Notes under the pieces: model-generated | Database searches by the model: none | What the model was told of the DNA's origin: nothing | The model's input: the letters and a program-made list of their open reading frames with translations, nothing else | Origin: JAJRAG01 sp050010535 | GTDB taxonomy: Archaea; Thermoplasmatota; Thermoplasmata; Methanomassiliicoccales; JACIVX01 | DNA length: 64,000 bases | Assembly: GCA_050010535.1 (NCBI GenBank) | Contig: JBEKKT010000004.1 | Span: 7,528-71,527, forward strand | Reading direction: 5' to 3' | Position numbers and translations under genes: made by a program | Shown here: piece by piece, positions 43,301 to 50,905 of the stretch | Layout of the letters: every line of letters starts with the position of its first letter | Numbering within the stretch: the first letter of the stretch is position 1

Positions 43301-43398
43301 TGGTGGACCGAGCGGGATTTGAACCCGCGGCCTCCGCCTTGCGAAGGCGGCGATCTTTAGTGACGCCTCTGGAGGCGCATCCACTGATCTATCGGCCC
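43301..43398 (-). tRNA. tRNA-Ala (CGC) with a 23-base intron in the D-loop
   Basis: Read on the minus strand the acceptor is GGGCCGA/TCGGTCC with the G3-U70 pair of tRNA-Ala, anticodon stem CCGCC/GGCGG, loop TTCGCAA (anticodon CGC), T arm GCGGG-TTCAAAT-CCCGC, and an encoded CCA. The D arm is interrupted. GATC, AGTG, bulge GAT, helix GCGCCT/AGGCGT, then CACT, bulge AAA and GATC form a full bulge-helix-bulge with a 4-bp central helix (AGTG/CACT). Cutting both bulges after the second base removes 43357-43379 and leaves a normal 7-base D-loop AGTGGAA. A TATA-like TTAAAT lies about 23 bases upstream. Confidence 0.93.
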
Positions 43399-43457
43399 GC
43401 GGATGGATAACAGGAGGACAGATTTAACCCTTTTCTCGGACAAGACCGCTGGTGCGA

Positions 43458-44816
43458 CTAATCTCTAGCGTTGATCAATTTTTTGGCATCTGCCACAGCC
43501 TCGTCGACGATCCGCGGCGCCATCCCGACGTAGTTCCCCGGATCCATCACCTTCCTCAGCTCTGCCTTACTGAGGACCAGCTTCACCTCTTTCGAGTATG
43601 CGAGCGCATCGATAAGACTTCTCCCATCGTTCTCCGCCTTCAGACAGACCGTCCTGACGAGCTCGTGCGCCTCCTGCCGACCCATCCCTTTCTCGACGAG
43701 CGCCATCATGACCGACTCGGCCATGATCATACCCTGAGACATCCCAAGATTCTCCTTCATCTTGTCCGCCCTGACCACGAGGCTGGAGTATATCTCGTTC
43801 GTCTTCGCAAGGATGTCGTCGGCAAGCACGAAAACGTGTGGTATGATGAACCTCTCCGAACTTGAGTTCGTCAGATCCCTCTCATGCCAGAGAATCATAT
43901 TCTCCATTGAGGGAGCGACAAAAGCTCTCACTATTCTCGCCAGTCCGCAGACATTTTCAGAGGCGATCGGATTCTTCTTCTGCGCCATCGTAGAACTGCC
44001 AACCTGGTTCTTACAGTCGAAGGCCTCCGAGACCTCCTGGATCTCCGATCGCTGGAGGTTCCTCACTTCGGTCGCGTATCGCTCGCATGAAGTGCACAAC
44101 TGGGCCAGCACGGAGACGATTTCAGCGTATCTGTCCCTGCAGACGATCTGGGTCGCAGCCTTTTCGACACCGAGACCGAGCTCCGTCATAACCGCGTCCT
44201 GGATCTCAAGCGACTTCGGGCCGAAAGCCGCGCTCGTTCCCACGGCCCCGGACATCTTCCCGACGCATACCCTTCTCCTCGCTTCGGCCAGTCGCTCCAG
44301 GTATCTCATCATCTCTGTCAGATATCCTGCGATCTTGAATCCGAAGGTCGTAGGAACGGCGAATTGCCCATGAGTCCTTCCGACCATGACGGTCCTTCGG
44401 TGCTTCTTCGCCATTCCAGCGAGTGTGTCGATCAGTCTCAGTACGTCATCTTCCAGAATGTCAAGAGCTATTGACATCTGGATCGCAGTAGCGGTGTCGA
44501 TGATGTCGTTCGAGGTCGCTCCTAGATGCACGTACTTGCCGGCAGCCCCGCACTGCTCGGAGAGCGCCTTGACCATGGCCATTACATCGTGCTTCGTCTT
44601 CTTTTCGATCTCCTTGACGCTTTCGAGCGTGACATACTTCAGGTCCGCTTTTGATGCGATCGCTGCCGCATCCTTCTTGCTTATGTTCCGAGCGCTCGCA
44701 TGGGCCCTGGCAAGGGCCGCCTCGACGAGCAACTGCGTCCTGAGCTTGGTCTCCTCGCTGAAAACAGTCTTCATTTCGTCGCGCCCGTACCGGTAGTCTA
44801 GGGGGCAGAGAAGCAT
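43458..44816 (-). CDS. purB: Adenylosuccinate lyase
   Basis: The 452-residue fumarase/aspartase superfamily enzyme acts twice in purine synthesis, on SAICAR and on adenylosuccinate. Marks are CPLDYRYGRDEM at the start, HLGATSNDIIDTATA (about 97), GRTHGQFAVPTTFG with the catalytic histidine, and the signature GSSTMAQKKNP. Length and start at ATG 44816 match archaeal PurB. It stands alone, downstream of nothing on its strand. Confidence 0.96.
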   Translation of the reverse strand: MLLCPLDYRYGRDEMKTVFSEETKLRTQLLVEAALARAHASARNISKKDAAAIASKADLKYVTLESVKEIEKKTKHDVMAMVKALSEQCGAAGKYVHLGATSNDIIDTATAIQMSIALDILEDDVLRLIDTLAGMAKKHRRTVMVGRTHGQFAVPTTFGFKIAGYLTEMMRYLERLAEARRRVCVGKMSGAVGTSAAFGPKSLEIQDAVMTELGLGVEKAATQIVCRDRYAEIVSVLAQLCTSCERYATEVRNLQRSEIQEVSEAFDCKNQVGSSTMAQKKNPIASENVCGLARIVRAFVAPSMENMILWHERDLTNSSSERFIIPHVFVLADDILAKTNEIYSSLVVRADKMKENLGMSQGMIMAESVMMALVEKGMGRQEAHELVRTVCLKAENDGRSLIDALAYSKEVKLVLSKAELRKVMDPGNYVGMAPRIVDEAVADAKKLINARD

Positions 44817-44923
44817 TTCCTCACTTCCCTTAGATAAAAATCGTTGGACATTAATGTTATGGTCTAGAGGGATAGGTTGGCCCTGCTGAACAGAAGAAAA
44901 GGATTAAGAGGGTTTTCAGGGAT

Positions 44924-46546
44924 ATGGTTGCGGCGTTCGATTTGGGGTCTGATACAAAGAGCGGTAGGATACCTCAGGAGATCCTGGATTTCCTGAGGAG
45001 CGCTGGCGGACATTCTCTCATCATCAAAGGCGAAGCCGGCACGGGGAAGACGACATTCGCTCTGCAAATGGTCGAGGAGCTGGCTGAGGAGCAAACGGAG
45101 TACTACTTGTCGTCAAGGGTTTCGGACGAAGCCCTATATCGTCAATTCCCCTGGCTAAAGGAGAGGGCAAGGCGCAACAACATCCTGAGGGCGGGAAAGA
45201 GCTTCCTGAAGCAGACGAGGCCCGCGCAGTTGAAGACGGAGGAGGTGTTGCATGCCGATGCCACACTGAAGGCCGCGAAGGAGCTGCTGAGGGCCCTTGC
45301 CCGCTCGGAAAGCGTGCCAGGCGTTGTCAGATCTGAGCTGCAGAAGCTTGAAGGTCAGATCGAGGCGGGCGACCTGGGTGGTGATGAGAGCGAGTACAGT
45401 TCCGGAGAGGTCACGGACAGCTCGATAATCCTGGACCTCGGAGTGATGCTACCAGAGCTGGAGCTTGCATACGATTTAGCGGAGACGAACCTCCCGAGGA
45501 AGACCCTTGTCGTCATAGACAGCATGGATTCTTTGTCCGAGAGATATGGAATCGCCTCCCATCGCATCGTGAGCACCCTGCAGAAGGACCTCGTGGAGCA
45601 CTCGGGAACGAACATCGCGTATATACTCGAAACCTCCGGACGCTCGAGCATGGACTTCCTGGGGGACGGCGTGGTTGCGCTCCTGAGTGGAGAGAAGGAG
45701 GGTCGGAGGGTCAGGCAGCTCGTGATAGAGAAGCTGAGGGGCTCAAGGATAGAGCGGTGGAGGTACACGTTCACGCTTGCGGATGGAAGAATAAGGACCT
45801 TCGAGCCCACCTGGATTAGGATGCCTGAGACATTGAAGAAGCACTCCCCGGTCGAGGACCGGAGGGACGGTGTCGCCTCTACCGGTAACAAGAATGTCGA
45901 CGAGGTGCTCGGGGGCCTTCCGCTTGGCGCTCTGACCCTTGTGGAGATCAGTGCGGACGTGCCTCAAGAGGTCGTACGCTGCTTCGAGCTATCCTTAATC
46001 TCCGACTTCCTGTCGAAGAAGAGGGGCGTCATCTGGTATCCGTTGAACTCTATTGACTATTCGCTGCTGGACAAACAGATGGCGGTGCTTGTTCCGAAGG
46101 ATGGGGCCGCGAAGGGGCTGAGGGTCCTAGACGCGTCTGGGACAGCCGAGGGCTCGTATCCGTTCATCACCACGATCGAGGGGAGCAAGGCCTCTCATGA
46201 CATGAAATGGGATTCACTGAGGTACATGCTGTCTGGAGCCTCGCCGCCCTATCTGTCGCTGTTGGGATACGATGCGTTGGAGGCCCAGTACGGCCAAGAG
46301 GTTCTGGCCGGGGCGTTCGGGCACATCGACTCGGCCCGGCGGGACGGGCAGGTCGTCGTTGCGGAGGCCACCCAGGCGTCGAAATCTCTGATGTCACTCG
46401 CCCACCAGGCGCAGATGCACGTGAAGCTCGAGAGCATGGAGGGCGCCGTCATGCTGTGCGGGCAGAAACCTTTCACGCCGTACTACCACCTCGAGTTCGA
46501 GTACGAGAATGGCTTTCCCAACGCCAGACTCGTGCCGATGCTTTGA
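44924..46546 (+). CDS. GvpD-like P-loop ATPase (RecA/KaiC-type)
   Basis: The 540-residue protein starts with a P-loop domain (SLIIKGEAGTGKTTFALQMV, Walker A about 36-44; VVIDSMDSLSERYG as Walker B) and ends with a second RecA-like half without a clear Walker A (NVDEVLGGLPLGALTLVEIS). It resembles GvpD of haloarchaea, which regulates gas-vesicle genes, and its relatives in many archaea without gas vesicles. No gas-vesicle genes are present here, so the role is open. Two winged-helix genes follow; a signalling or regulatory function is plausible. Confidence 0.72.
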   Translation: MVAAFDLGSDTKSGRIPQEILDFLRSAGGHSLIIKGEAGTGKTTFALQMVEELAEEQTEYYLSSRVSDEALYRQFPWLKERARRNNILRAGKSFLKQTRPAQLKTEEVLHADATLKAAKELLRALARSESVPGVVRSELQKLEGQIEAGDLGGDESEYSSGEVTDSSIILDLGVMLPELELAYDLAETNLPRKTLVVIDSMDSLSERYGIASHRIVSTLQKDLVEHSGTNIAYILETSGRSSMDFLGDGVVALLSGEKEGRRVRQLVIEKLRGSRIERWRYTFTLADGRIRTFEPTWIRMPETLKKHSPVEDRRDGVASTGNKNVDEVLGGLPLGALTLVEISADVPQEVVRCFELSLISDFLSKKRGVIWYPLNSIDYSLLDKQMAVLVPKDGAAKGLRVLDASGTAEGSYPFITTIEGSKASHDMKWDSLRYMLSGASPPYLSLLGYDALEAQYGQEVLAGAFGHIDSARRDGQVVVAEATQASKSLMSLAHQAQMHVKLESMEGAVMLCGQKPFTPYYHLEFEYENGFPNARLVPML

Positions 46547-46560
46547 CATCGGGTCCCTTT

Positions 46561-46583
46561 TCTGATATCAGATTTGATATCTG
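46561..46583 (+). promoter_or_regulatory. TCTGATATCAGA palindrome and second GATATC before a winged-helix gene
   Basis: A perfect 12-base palindrome, TCTGATATCAGA (46561-46572), is followed by a second GATATC at 46576-46581, twelve bases from the first. They precede ATG 46625. TCTGATATC recurs at 47000-47008 before the paralogous gene, so it may be a common operator. Confidence 0.55.
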
Positions 46584-46624
46584 CGGAACAAAGTCTTTAA
46601 GAATCAGCGGTCATCGAAAACTCG

Positions 46625-46978
46625 ATGGAAGGAGCGACCCCTCAGGAAGAGGCGATCTCCAGACTGATGGCGGACGAATACGCCGGCAAGATTCTCAGCA
46701 CGACCCACAGAAGCCCAATGTCTGTGCAAAACATCAGCAGAGTCTGCGGGATTCCTATTGCAGTTGCTTACAGGCGCGTCTCAAAGATGGAGGACATCGG
46801 CCTCTTGAGATGCGTCAGGCAGGAAGAGGTCTTCAGGGGCAAAAAGGTACGGTACTACCAGTGCGCAGTCAGGGTGCTCAGGCTCATTTTCATGGAGGGG
46901 CGCTTCAGGATCGAGGTCGAGTGGTTGCCGGATGAGGAGTTCATTGTGCAACCTGAGGTTATCGTGGCGAGGGCATAG
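46625..46978 (+). CDS. Winged-helix (ArsR-like) regulator, first paralogue
   Basis: The 117-residue protein has an HTH of the DUF-type ArsR/helix-turn-helix-20 class: SPMSVQNISRVCGIPIAVAY and RRVSKMEDIGLLRC, then a beta wing and a C-terminal strand-rich part (FMEGRFRIEVEWLP). It resembles the next gene along its length (ADEYAGKIL against TDEYAVKIL). It lies 78 bases after the GvpD-like ATPase. It ends with TAG. Confidence 0.8.
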   Translation: MEGATPQEEAISRLMADEYAGKILSTTHRSPMSVQNISRVCGIPIAVAYRRVSKMEDIGLLRCVRQEEVFRGKKVRYYQCAVRVLRLIFMEGRFRIEVEWLPDEEFIVQPEVIVARA

Positions 46979-46999
46979 GGCCTCGACCCGGCGAAATCG

Positions 47000-47008
47000 T
47001 CTGATATC
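47000..47008 (+). promoter_or_regulatory. TCTGATATC element before the second winged-helix gene
   Basis: TCTGATATC here repeats the element at 46561-46569. TATA-like TTTTAATA lies a few bases further (about 47017-47024), and GGAGGA (47053-47058) marks the ribosome site of the next gene. Position next to TATA fits a repressor site. Confidence 0.5.
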
Positions 47009-47064
47009 TTGGAAGATTTTAATATCCATCCATCCCCTTCAATTACTCTGAAGGAGGAAGATCG

Positions 47065-47460
47065 ATCGACCTTCTGAAGACCTCCCAGCTCTTGACGGAC
47101 GAGTATGCTGTCAAGATTCTAGTCGCGACGGTGAGAGTCTCACGCTCCGCCCAGGAGATTTCCGAGAAGTTCGGGATCCCTATCGCAGCGTGCTACAGGA
47201 GGATAAGGGACCTGCAGAAGGTGGGGCTCGTAGAATGCAAGGAGAGGAGGCTTTCCCAGGAGGGCAAAAGGGTCTCGTTCTACTTGTCCACGGTGAAGAA
47301 CGCCTATGTCTTCTTCGAGGGCGGCCGACTGAGGGTCAAGTTCGAGCTGAAGACTGGCGGGGCGGATCAGTACGGTGACCAGTGGCACGACATTGAGCTC
47401 GATTCCGACAAGCAGCGAAAGAAGGAGGATAAGTATGAAGGGGACGATTCCGCTCCGTGA
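47065..47460 (+). CDS. Winged-helix (ArsR-like) regulator, second paralogue
   Basis: A paralogue of the preceding regulator: TDEYAVKILVATVRVSRSAQ, EISEKFGIPIAACYRRI and LQKVGLVECKERRLS. A charged C-terminal tail (DSDKQRKKEDKYEGDD) is unique to it. The only strong ribosome site (AAGGAGGA, 47051-47058) lies six bases before an ATC codon at 47065, where the frame reads DLLKTSQLLTDEY, aligning with the paralogue's pre-HTH segment. The first standard start is TTG 47092 without a ribosome site. I give the ATC start as a hypothesis. Confidence 0.7.
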   Translation: MDLLKTSQLLTDEYAVKILVATVRVSRSAQEISEKFGIPIAACYRRIRDLQKVGLVECKERRLSQEGKRVSFYLSTVKNAYVFFEGGRLRVKFELKTGGADQYGDQWHDIELDSDKQRKKEDKYEGDDSAP

Positions 47461-47573
47461 TTGCACGTTCTGGACAGCCCTCATCTTTCTTTGGATGTCG
47501 AAAAGATTATAAATTGAAGTCAGTATGTCCATCTCGTTTCAATTGCGTGCGCTGAATGGCTGAGTGTGTTTGA

Positions 47574-48443
47574 ATGACGGAACTCTTGGAGGAGCTTGAA
47601 CAGAAACGACAAGTCTGTAACAATGAGGCGGAAAAACACCGGAATCTCCGAGATGAGCTTAACGAGCAGACAAAAGAGTGGGTGATGAAGCGCGACGAGC
47701 TTAATTCCAAAGTCAGGGAGCTAGTTGAAGAGGCCGCGAAGCACAGGGAGACCCGCGACTCTTTGAACGTTCGAGTCAGGGAGGACAAAGAGCAAAGGGA
47801 CCTCTGGAACCAGAAGGTCAACGAACTGAACGAGAAGGTTTTGATGCTTAAGAAAGACAACGTCCCCCGGGAGGGGCCTCCGATCGCCAAGCTGAAGAAG
47901 GAGCTCAAGGCACTCGAGTTCAAACAGATGACTTCCGTTCTAACGACAGAGAAGGAGAGGGACATAATCGAGATGCTCTCCGCTCTCCAAGCTCAGATAA
48001 AGGAGAGGGAGAAAGCCCTGGAACAGAACGTCGAAGTCCGCAACGCAATCCGGGAGCTCAGGGAAGCGAAGGACAAAGCCGAGATGCACCACAGGAACGT
48101 TGGCGAACTCGCGGAGAAGGCCCAGGCGGAGCACGATAAGATGATTGAGCTTTACGAACAAGCTGACAGGCTCCGGAAAGAGGCGGACGCGGCTCAAGAG
48201 AAGTTCATCGAGACCAAGCTCAAGGCAGACGAGGAACACAGGAAGCACATCGAAAGCATTCGTCAGGTCCACGACTACGACAAGATAACAACGGGACTGA
48301 GACAGAAGGCGCGCCGGGCGAAGAAGAAGAAGGAAGAGTCGACGGCGATGCAAGAAGCGGAACAGATCTTCGAGAGGTTCAAGAGCGGGGAAAAACTGAG
48401 CACTGAAGACATCATGACTCTACAGAAGTCTGGCTATCTGTGA
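47574..48443 (+). CDS. Archaeal coiled-coil protein (COG1340 type)
   Basis: The 289-residue protein is almost wholly coiled coil, with heptad-like charged stretches such as ELLEELEQKRQVCNNEAEKH and LREAKDKAEMHHRNVGELAE. It ends in a short conserved tail (AEQIFERFKSGEKLSTEDIM, LQKSGYL). The family is widespread in archaea and unassigned; a structural or chromosome-linked role is possible. TATA-like AGATTATAAATT lies about 65 bases upstream. No TM or signal peptide is present. Confidence 0.85.
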   Translation: MTELLEELEQKRQVCNNEAEKHRNLRDELNEQTKEWVMKRDELNSKVRELVEEAAKHRETRDSLNVRVREDKEQRDLWNQKVNELNEKVLMLKKDNVPREGPPIAKLKKELKALEFKQMTSVLTTEKERDIIEMLSALQAQIKEREKALEQNVEVRNAIRELREAKDKAEMHHRNVGELAEKAQAEHDKMIELYEQADRLRKEADAAQEKFIETKLKADEEHRKHIESIRQVHDYDKITTGLRQKARRAKKKKEESTAMQEAEQIFERFKSGEKLSTEDIMTLQKSGYL

Positions 48444-48531
48444 TTTCGCTCCCGTTGGGGGTCTGACACCCAACAATTGTATGACCGCGACCAGCGAAAC
48501 TTGAGGATTTGAAGGCTATTTCGTCATAAAA

Positions 48532-48540
48532 TTTATATAG
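48532..48540 (+). promoter_or_regulatory. TATA box of a predicted small RNA
   Basis: TTTATATAG at 48532-48540 lies 22 bases before the first base of a strong hairpin at 48562. No protein start follows at a fitting distance; srp54 has its own TATA-like TTTAATAG near 48659. Confidence 0.65.
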
Positions 48541-48561
48541 CATCAAGATTATACTTAGAGC

Positions 48562-48635
48562 GGGAAGTTCTGGGCTAGTTGTTAGAGTGCATCCCATCCC
48601 TTCTGACAAGGCTAGCCCTTCCCATCCCTTTTTTT
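48562..48635 (+). ncRNA. Predicted structured small RNA upstream of srp54
   Basis: The transcript would start at GGGAAG, bulge TTCT, then GGGCTAG and TTGTTAGA pair with TCTGACAA and CTAGCCC, and GGGAAG pairs with the last CTTCCC, giving a long hairpin. The loop carries CCCATCCCTT (48593-48602), and the same ten bases recur after the stem (48621-48630) before a T7 tract (48629-48635). Promoter, structure and U-tract together support a stand-alone RNA of about 75 bases. It matches no family that I recognise: it is too short for SRP RNA or RNase P and has no box C/D or H/ACA pattern. The C-rich repeats could pair with G-rich ribosome sites; this is inference. Confidence 0.6.
48629..48635 (+). 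terminator. T7 terminator of the predicted small RNA
   Basis: Seven T residues follow directly after the 3' arm and CCCATCCC. This is the strongest U-tract in the region and lies just before the srp54 promoter. Confidence 0.6.
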
Positions 48636-48701
48636 GTTCCTAACAACTGGACGGTAAAGTTTAATAGACTACGTGATACTGTTGGCGGCAGGTGATTTGC
48701 G

Positions 48702-50042
48702 ACGGTTCTTGAAGGGTTGGGACGATCTCTACGGGACGTTCTAAAGAAGATCGCCAACGCGGGCCACGTCGACGAGAAGCTCATAAAGGAAGTGACCCGG
48801 GACATTCAGAGGGCCCTCCTTCAAGCTGATGTCAATGTCAAGCTAGTCCTCGACCTCACAAAGGAGGTCGAGCGACGGTCTCTCACTGAGAAGCCTCCTG
48901 CCGGGATGAGCTCTAGAGAACGCGTCATCAAAATCATATACGAGGAGCTGGTGAAGATACTGGGGGAGCAGCGCGCCATCCCCCTCGCACGCCAAACAAT
49001 CATGATGGTCGGGCTCTACGGTCAAGGCAAGACGACGACCGCAGGCAAGCTCGGCAGATACTTCCACAAGAAGGGTCTTAGAGTCGGTCTGATAGCCGCA
49101 GACGTTCACAGGCCAGCCGCGTACGACCAATTGAAGCAGATCGGCGACAAGCTCGGCGTTCCAGTCTATGGATCGAGGGACGCGAAGGACGCAACCAAAA
49201 TCGTCTCTGAGGGGCTCAAGAAGTTCGCCGGAGTCGATGTCATCATCATCGACACCTCCGGTAGACATGCTCTCGAGGAGGATCTGATCGAGGAAGTGAG
49301 GGAAGTCGCGAAGATCGTCAAACCTGACGAGAGAATACTCGTACTCGACGCGGCGACCGGTCAGCAGGCCGGCCCTCAGGCGAAGGCATTCCACGATGCG
49401 GTTGGGGTGACGAGTGTCATACTGACAAAGATGGACGGTACCGCGAAAGGCGGTGGCGCGTTGAGTGCGGTCGCCCAGACAAAGGCGCCAATCGTTTTCA
49501 TTGGAACCGGAGAGCACCTCGAGGACTTGGACCCATTCGAACCCCCGAGATTCATATCCCGCCTGCTAGGAATGGGGGACATCCAGTCCTTGCTCGAGCA
49601 GGCTCGGGAGTCGCTGACCGAGGAAGAGGCGCTCGAGACGACGAAGAAGATCATGGCGGGCCGATTCACGCTCAAGGAGATGTACGACCAGATGGAGATG
49701 CTGACGAAGATGGGGCCCCTCAAGAAGCTGGTCTCGATGCTACCCGGGATGCCCGGGTTGACGGACAAGATAGATGTGGAGGAGTCGCAGCAGAGGCTCT
49801 GGAAGTATAGGGTGATTATGGACTCGATGACTGAGGCGGAGATGGAAGACCCCCGTGTTATCAAATCGACAAGAATCCTAAGAATAGCTAGGGGTGCCGG
49901 AGTCGATCCAAAGGACGTAAGAGAGCTTCTCCGCCAGTACAACGTTTCGAAGAGGGCGGTGAAGGGGTTCCTCGGCAACAGGAAATTGAGGAGGCAACTG
50001 CTCAAGCAGCTGGAGGGAAGCGGACTGGGGGCGCAGGAGTGA
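48702..50042 (+). CDS. srp54: Signal recognition particle protein SRP54
   Basis: SRP54 is the GTPase of the signal recognition particle. The N domain begins VLEGLGRSLRDVLKKIA, the G domain has GLYGQGKTTTAGKLG, DTSGRHALEEDL and TKMDGTAKGGGALS, and the M domain (GRFTLKEMYDQMEMLTKMG, then GNRKLRRQLLKQL) binds SRP RNA and signal peptides. The first standard start is TTG 48717, but the conserved VLEGLG lies before it. AGGTGAT at 48690-48696 sits six bases before ACG 48702, which stands where ATG is expected. I infer an ACG start. The stop overlaps trmY. Confidence 0.94.
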   Translation, partial: TVLEGLGRSLRDVLKKIANAGHVDEKLIKEVTRDIQRALLQADVNVKLVLDLTKEVERRSLTEKPPAGMSSRERVIKIIYEELVKILGEQRAIPLARQTIMMVGLYGQGKTTTAGKLGRYFHKKGLRVGLIAADVHRPAAYDQLKQIGDKLGVPVYGSRDAKDATKIVSEGLKKFAGVDVIIIDTSGRHALEEDLIEEVREVAKIVKPDERILVLDAATGQQAGPQAKAFHDAVGVTSVILTKMDGTAKGGGALSAVAQTKAPIVFIGTGEHLEDLDPFEPPRFISRLLGMGDIQSLLEQARESLTEEEALETTKKIMAGRFTLKEMYDQMEMLTKMGPLKKLVSMLPGMPGLTDKIDVEESQQRLWKYRVIMDSMTEAEMEDPRVIKSTRILRIARGAGVDPKDVRELLRQYNVSKRAVKGFLGNRKLRRQLLKQLEGSGLGAQE

Positions 50043-50626
50043 GGAGATTCATCGTCATCGGTCACAGGGCCACGACCTCTGGCAGCTTCAAGCTCGACGA
50101 CCTTTGCGGGGGTGCAGGACGCCTGGACGTTCTGCTTCGCTGCATCAATTCCGCATTCTTCCTCTCACACGACATAAGAAGGGACGTAGAGATGTATCTC
50201 GTCCTGCTGGGGCCGCCGTCTCCGCCGAAGACCCTGAGGTTCGTCGGGAATGAACTGAAATATCTGAACCCGGACGAGAGGAGCACAGGTGCCCTCGTCA
50301 GGAACGCCCTGATGCAGAAGGTGAGCGGCGAGGAACGGTCTTCGCCCGGAATTTACATCTCGAACCAGTCCTACACCGAGCTCTTCTCGAACATATCCAA
50401 GGAGACCAAGGTCATCTACCTAAAGGAGGATGGGACCGACATAAGGGACGTGGATCTCCCCGAGGACGTCACGTTCGTCCTGGGCGACGACCAAGACCTG
50501 ACCCCGGGAGAGGAGAAGGCCCTGATGGCCTATCAACCCGACAGGTTATGGTTAGGACCGATCAGCTACCACGCCGACCACTGCATCACCATCGTCAACA
50601 ATGAACTGGATCGCCGGGTTGTCTGA
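50039..50626 (+). CDS. trmY: tRNA pseudouridine(54) N1-methyltransferase TrmY
   Basis: The 195-residue SPOUT methyltransferase makes N1-methylpseudouridine at tRNA position 54 in archaea. The start RRFIVIGHRATTSGSFKLDD, CINSAFFLSHDIRRDV, and the C-terminal knot region FVLGDDQDLTPGEEKALM followed by LGPISYHADHCI are typical. GTG 50039 overlaps the srp54 TGA (GTGA), so the genes are coupled. Confidence 0.93.
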   Translation: MRRFIVIGHRATTSGSFKLDDLCGGAGRLDVLLRCINSAFFLSHDIRRDVEMYLVLLGPPSPPKTLRFVGNELKYLNPDERSTGALVRNALMQKVSGEERSSPGIYISNQSYTELFSNISKETKVIYLKEDGTDIRDVDLPEDVTFVLGDDQDLTPGEEKALMAYQPDRLWLGPISYHADHCITIVNNELDRRVV

Positions 50627-50710
50627 GGATTGGATCGGCTCGAGTCCGGATCGTGTCCTGGGACGAATCTGCAATAACCTTTTAACCGGATATGCCTTAT
50701 CGGGGAAAGC

Positions 50711-50905
50711 ATGGCAGACAGGATACCTCAGCACAAACACTGCCGTCAGTGTGGCAAGGCCTTCATCGGAGACGAGCAATACTGCTCGGCGGAATGTACA
50801 AAACAGGGCAAGGACATTCTGAAGAAGCGTAAGAACCAGCTGATTATCCTATACGTTCTGACAATGTTCATCCTTGTCGTCGCCGTCATAGCGATGGGTA
50901 TCTGA
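50711..50905 (+). CDS. Small zinc-ribbon membrane protein (DUF2116 type)
   Basis: The 64-residue protein has a zinc ribbon (HCRQCGKAFIGDEQYCSAEC) followed by one transmembrane helix (LIILYVLTMFILVVAVIA). This is the layout of the DUF2116 family, a small archaeal membrane protein of unknown function often near srp or coaD genes. Its TGA overlaps the next ATG. Confidence 0.85.
   Translation: MADRIPQHKHCRQCGKAFIGDEQYCSAECTKQGKDILKKRKNQLIILYVLTMFILVVAVIAMGI

Noticed and set aside
43106..43384. 92-codon minus frame containing RRRPRVQIPLGPPFSD
   Set aside because: This is the translation of the tRNA-Ala gene itself, a common false protein; only its tail beyond the tRNA is left as an open question.
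44924..46546. A gas-vesicle gene cluster
   Set aside because: Only the GvpD-like ATPase is present; no gvpA, gvpC, gvpF or gvpN relatives lie within 20 kb on either side.
46207..46935. 242-codon plus frame overlapping the GvpD-like ATPase end
   Set aside because: It crosses the ATPase stop and the first winged-helix gene in another frame and reads as Arg/Gly-rich shadow sequence.
48562..48635. The hairpin before srp54 as SRP (7S) RNA
   Set aside because: Archaeal SRP RNA is about 300 bases with a GNAR-capped helix 8 and Alu domain; this element is about 75 bases and lacks them.
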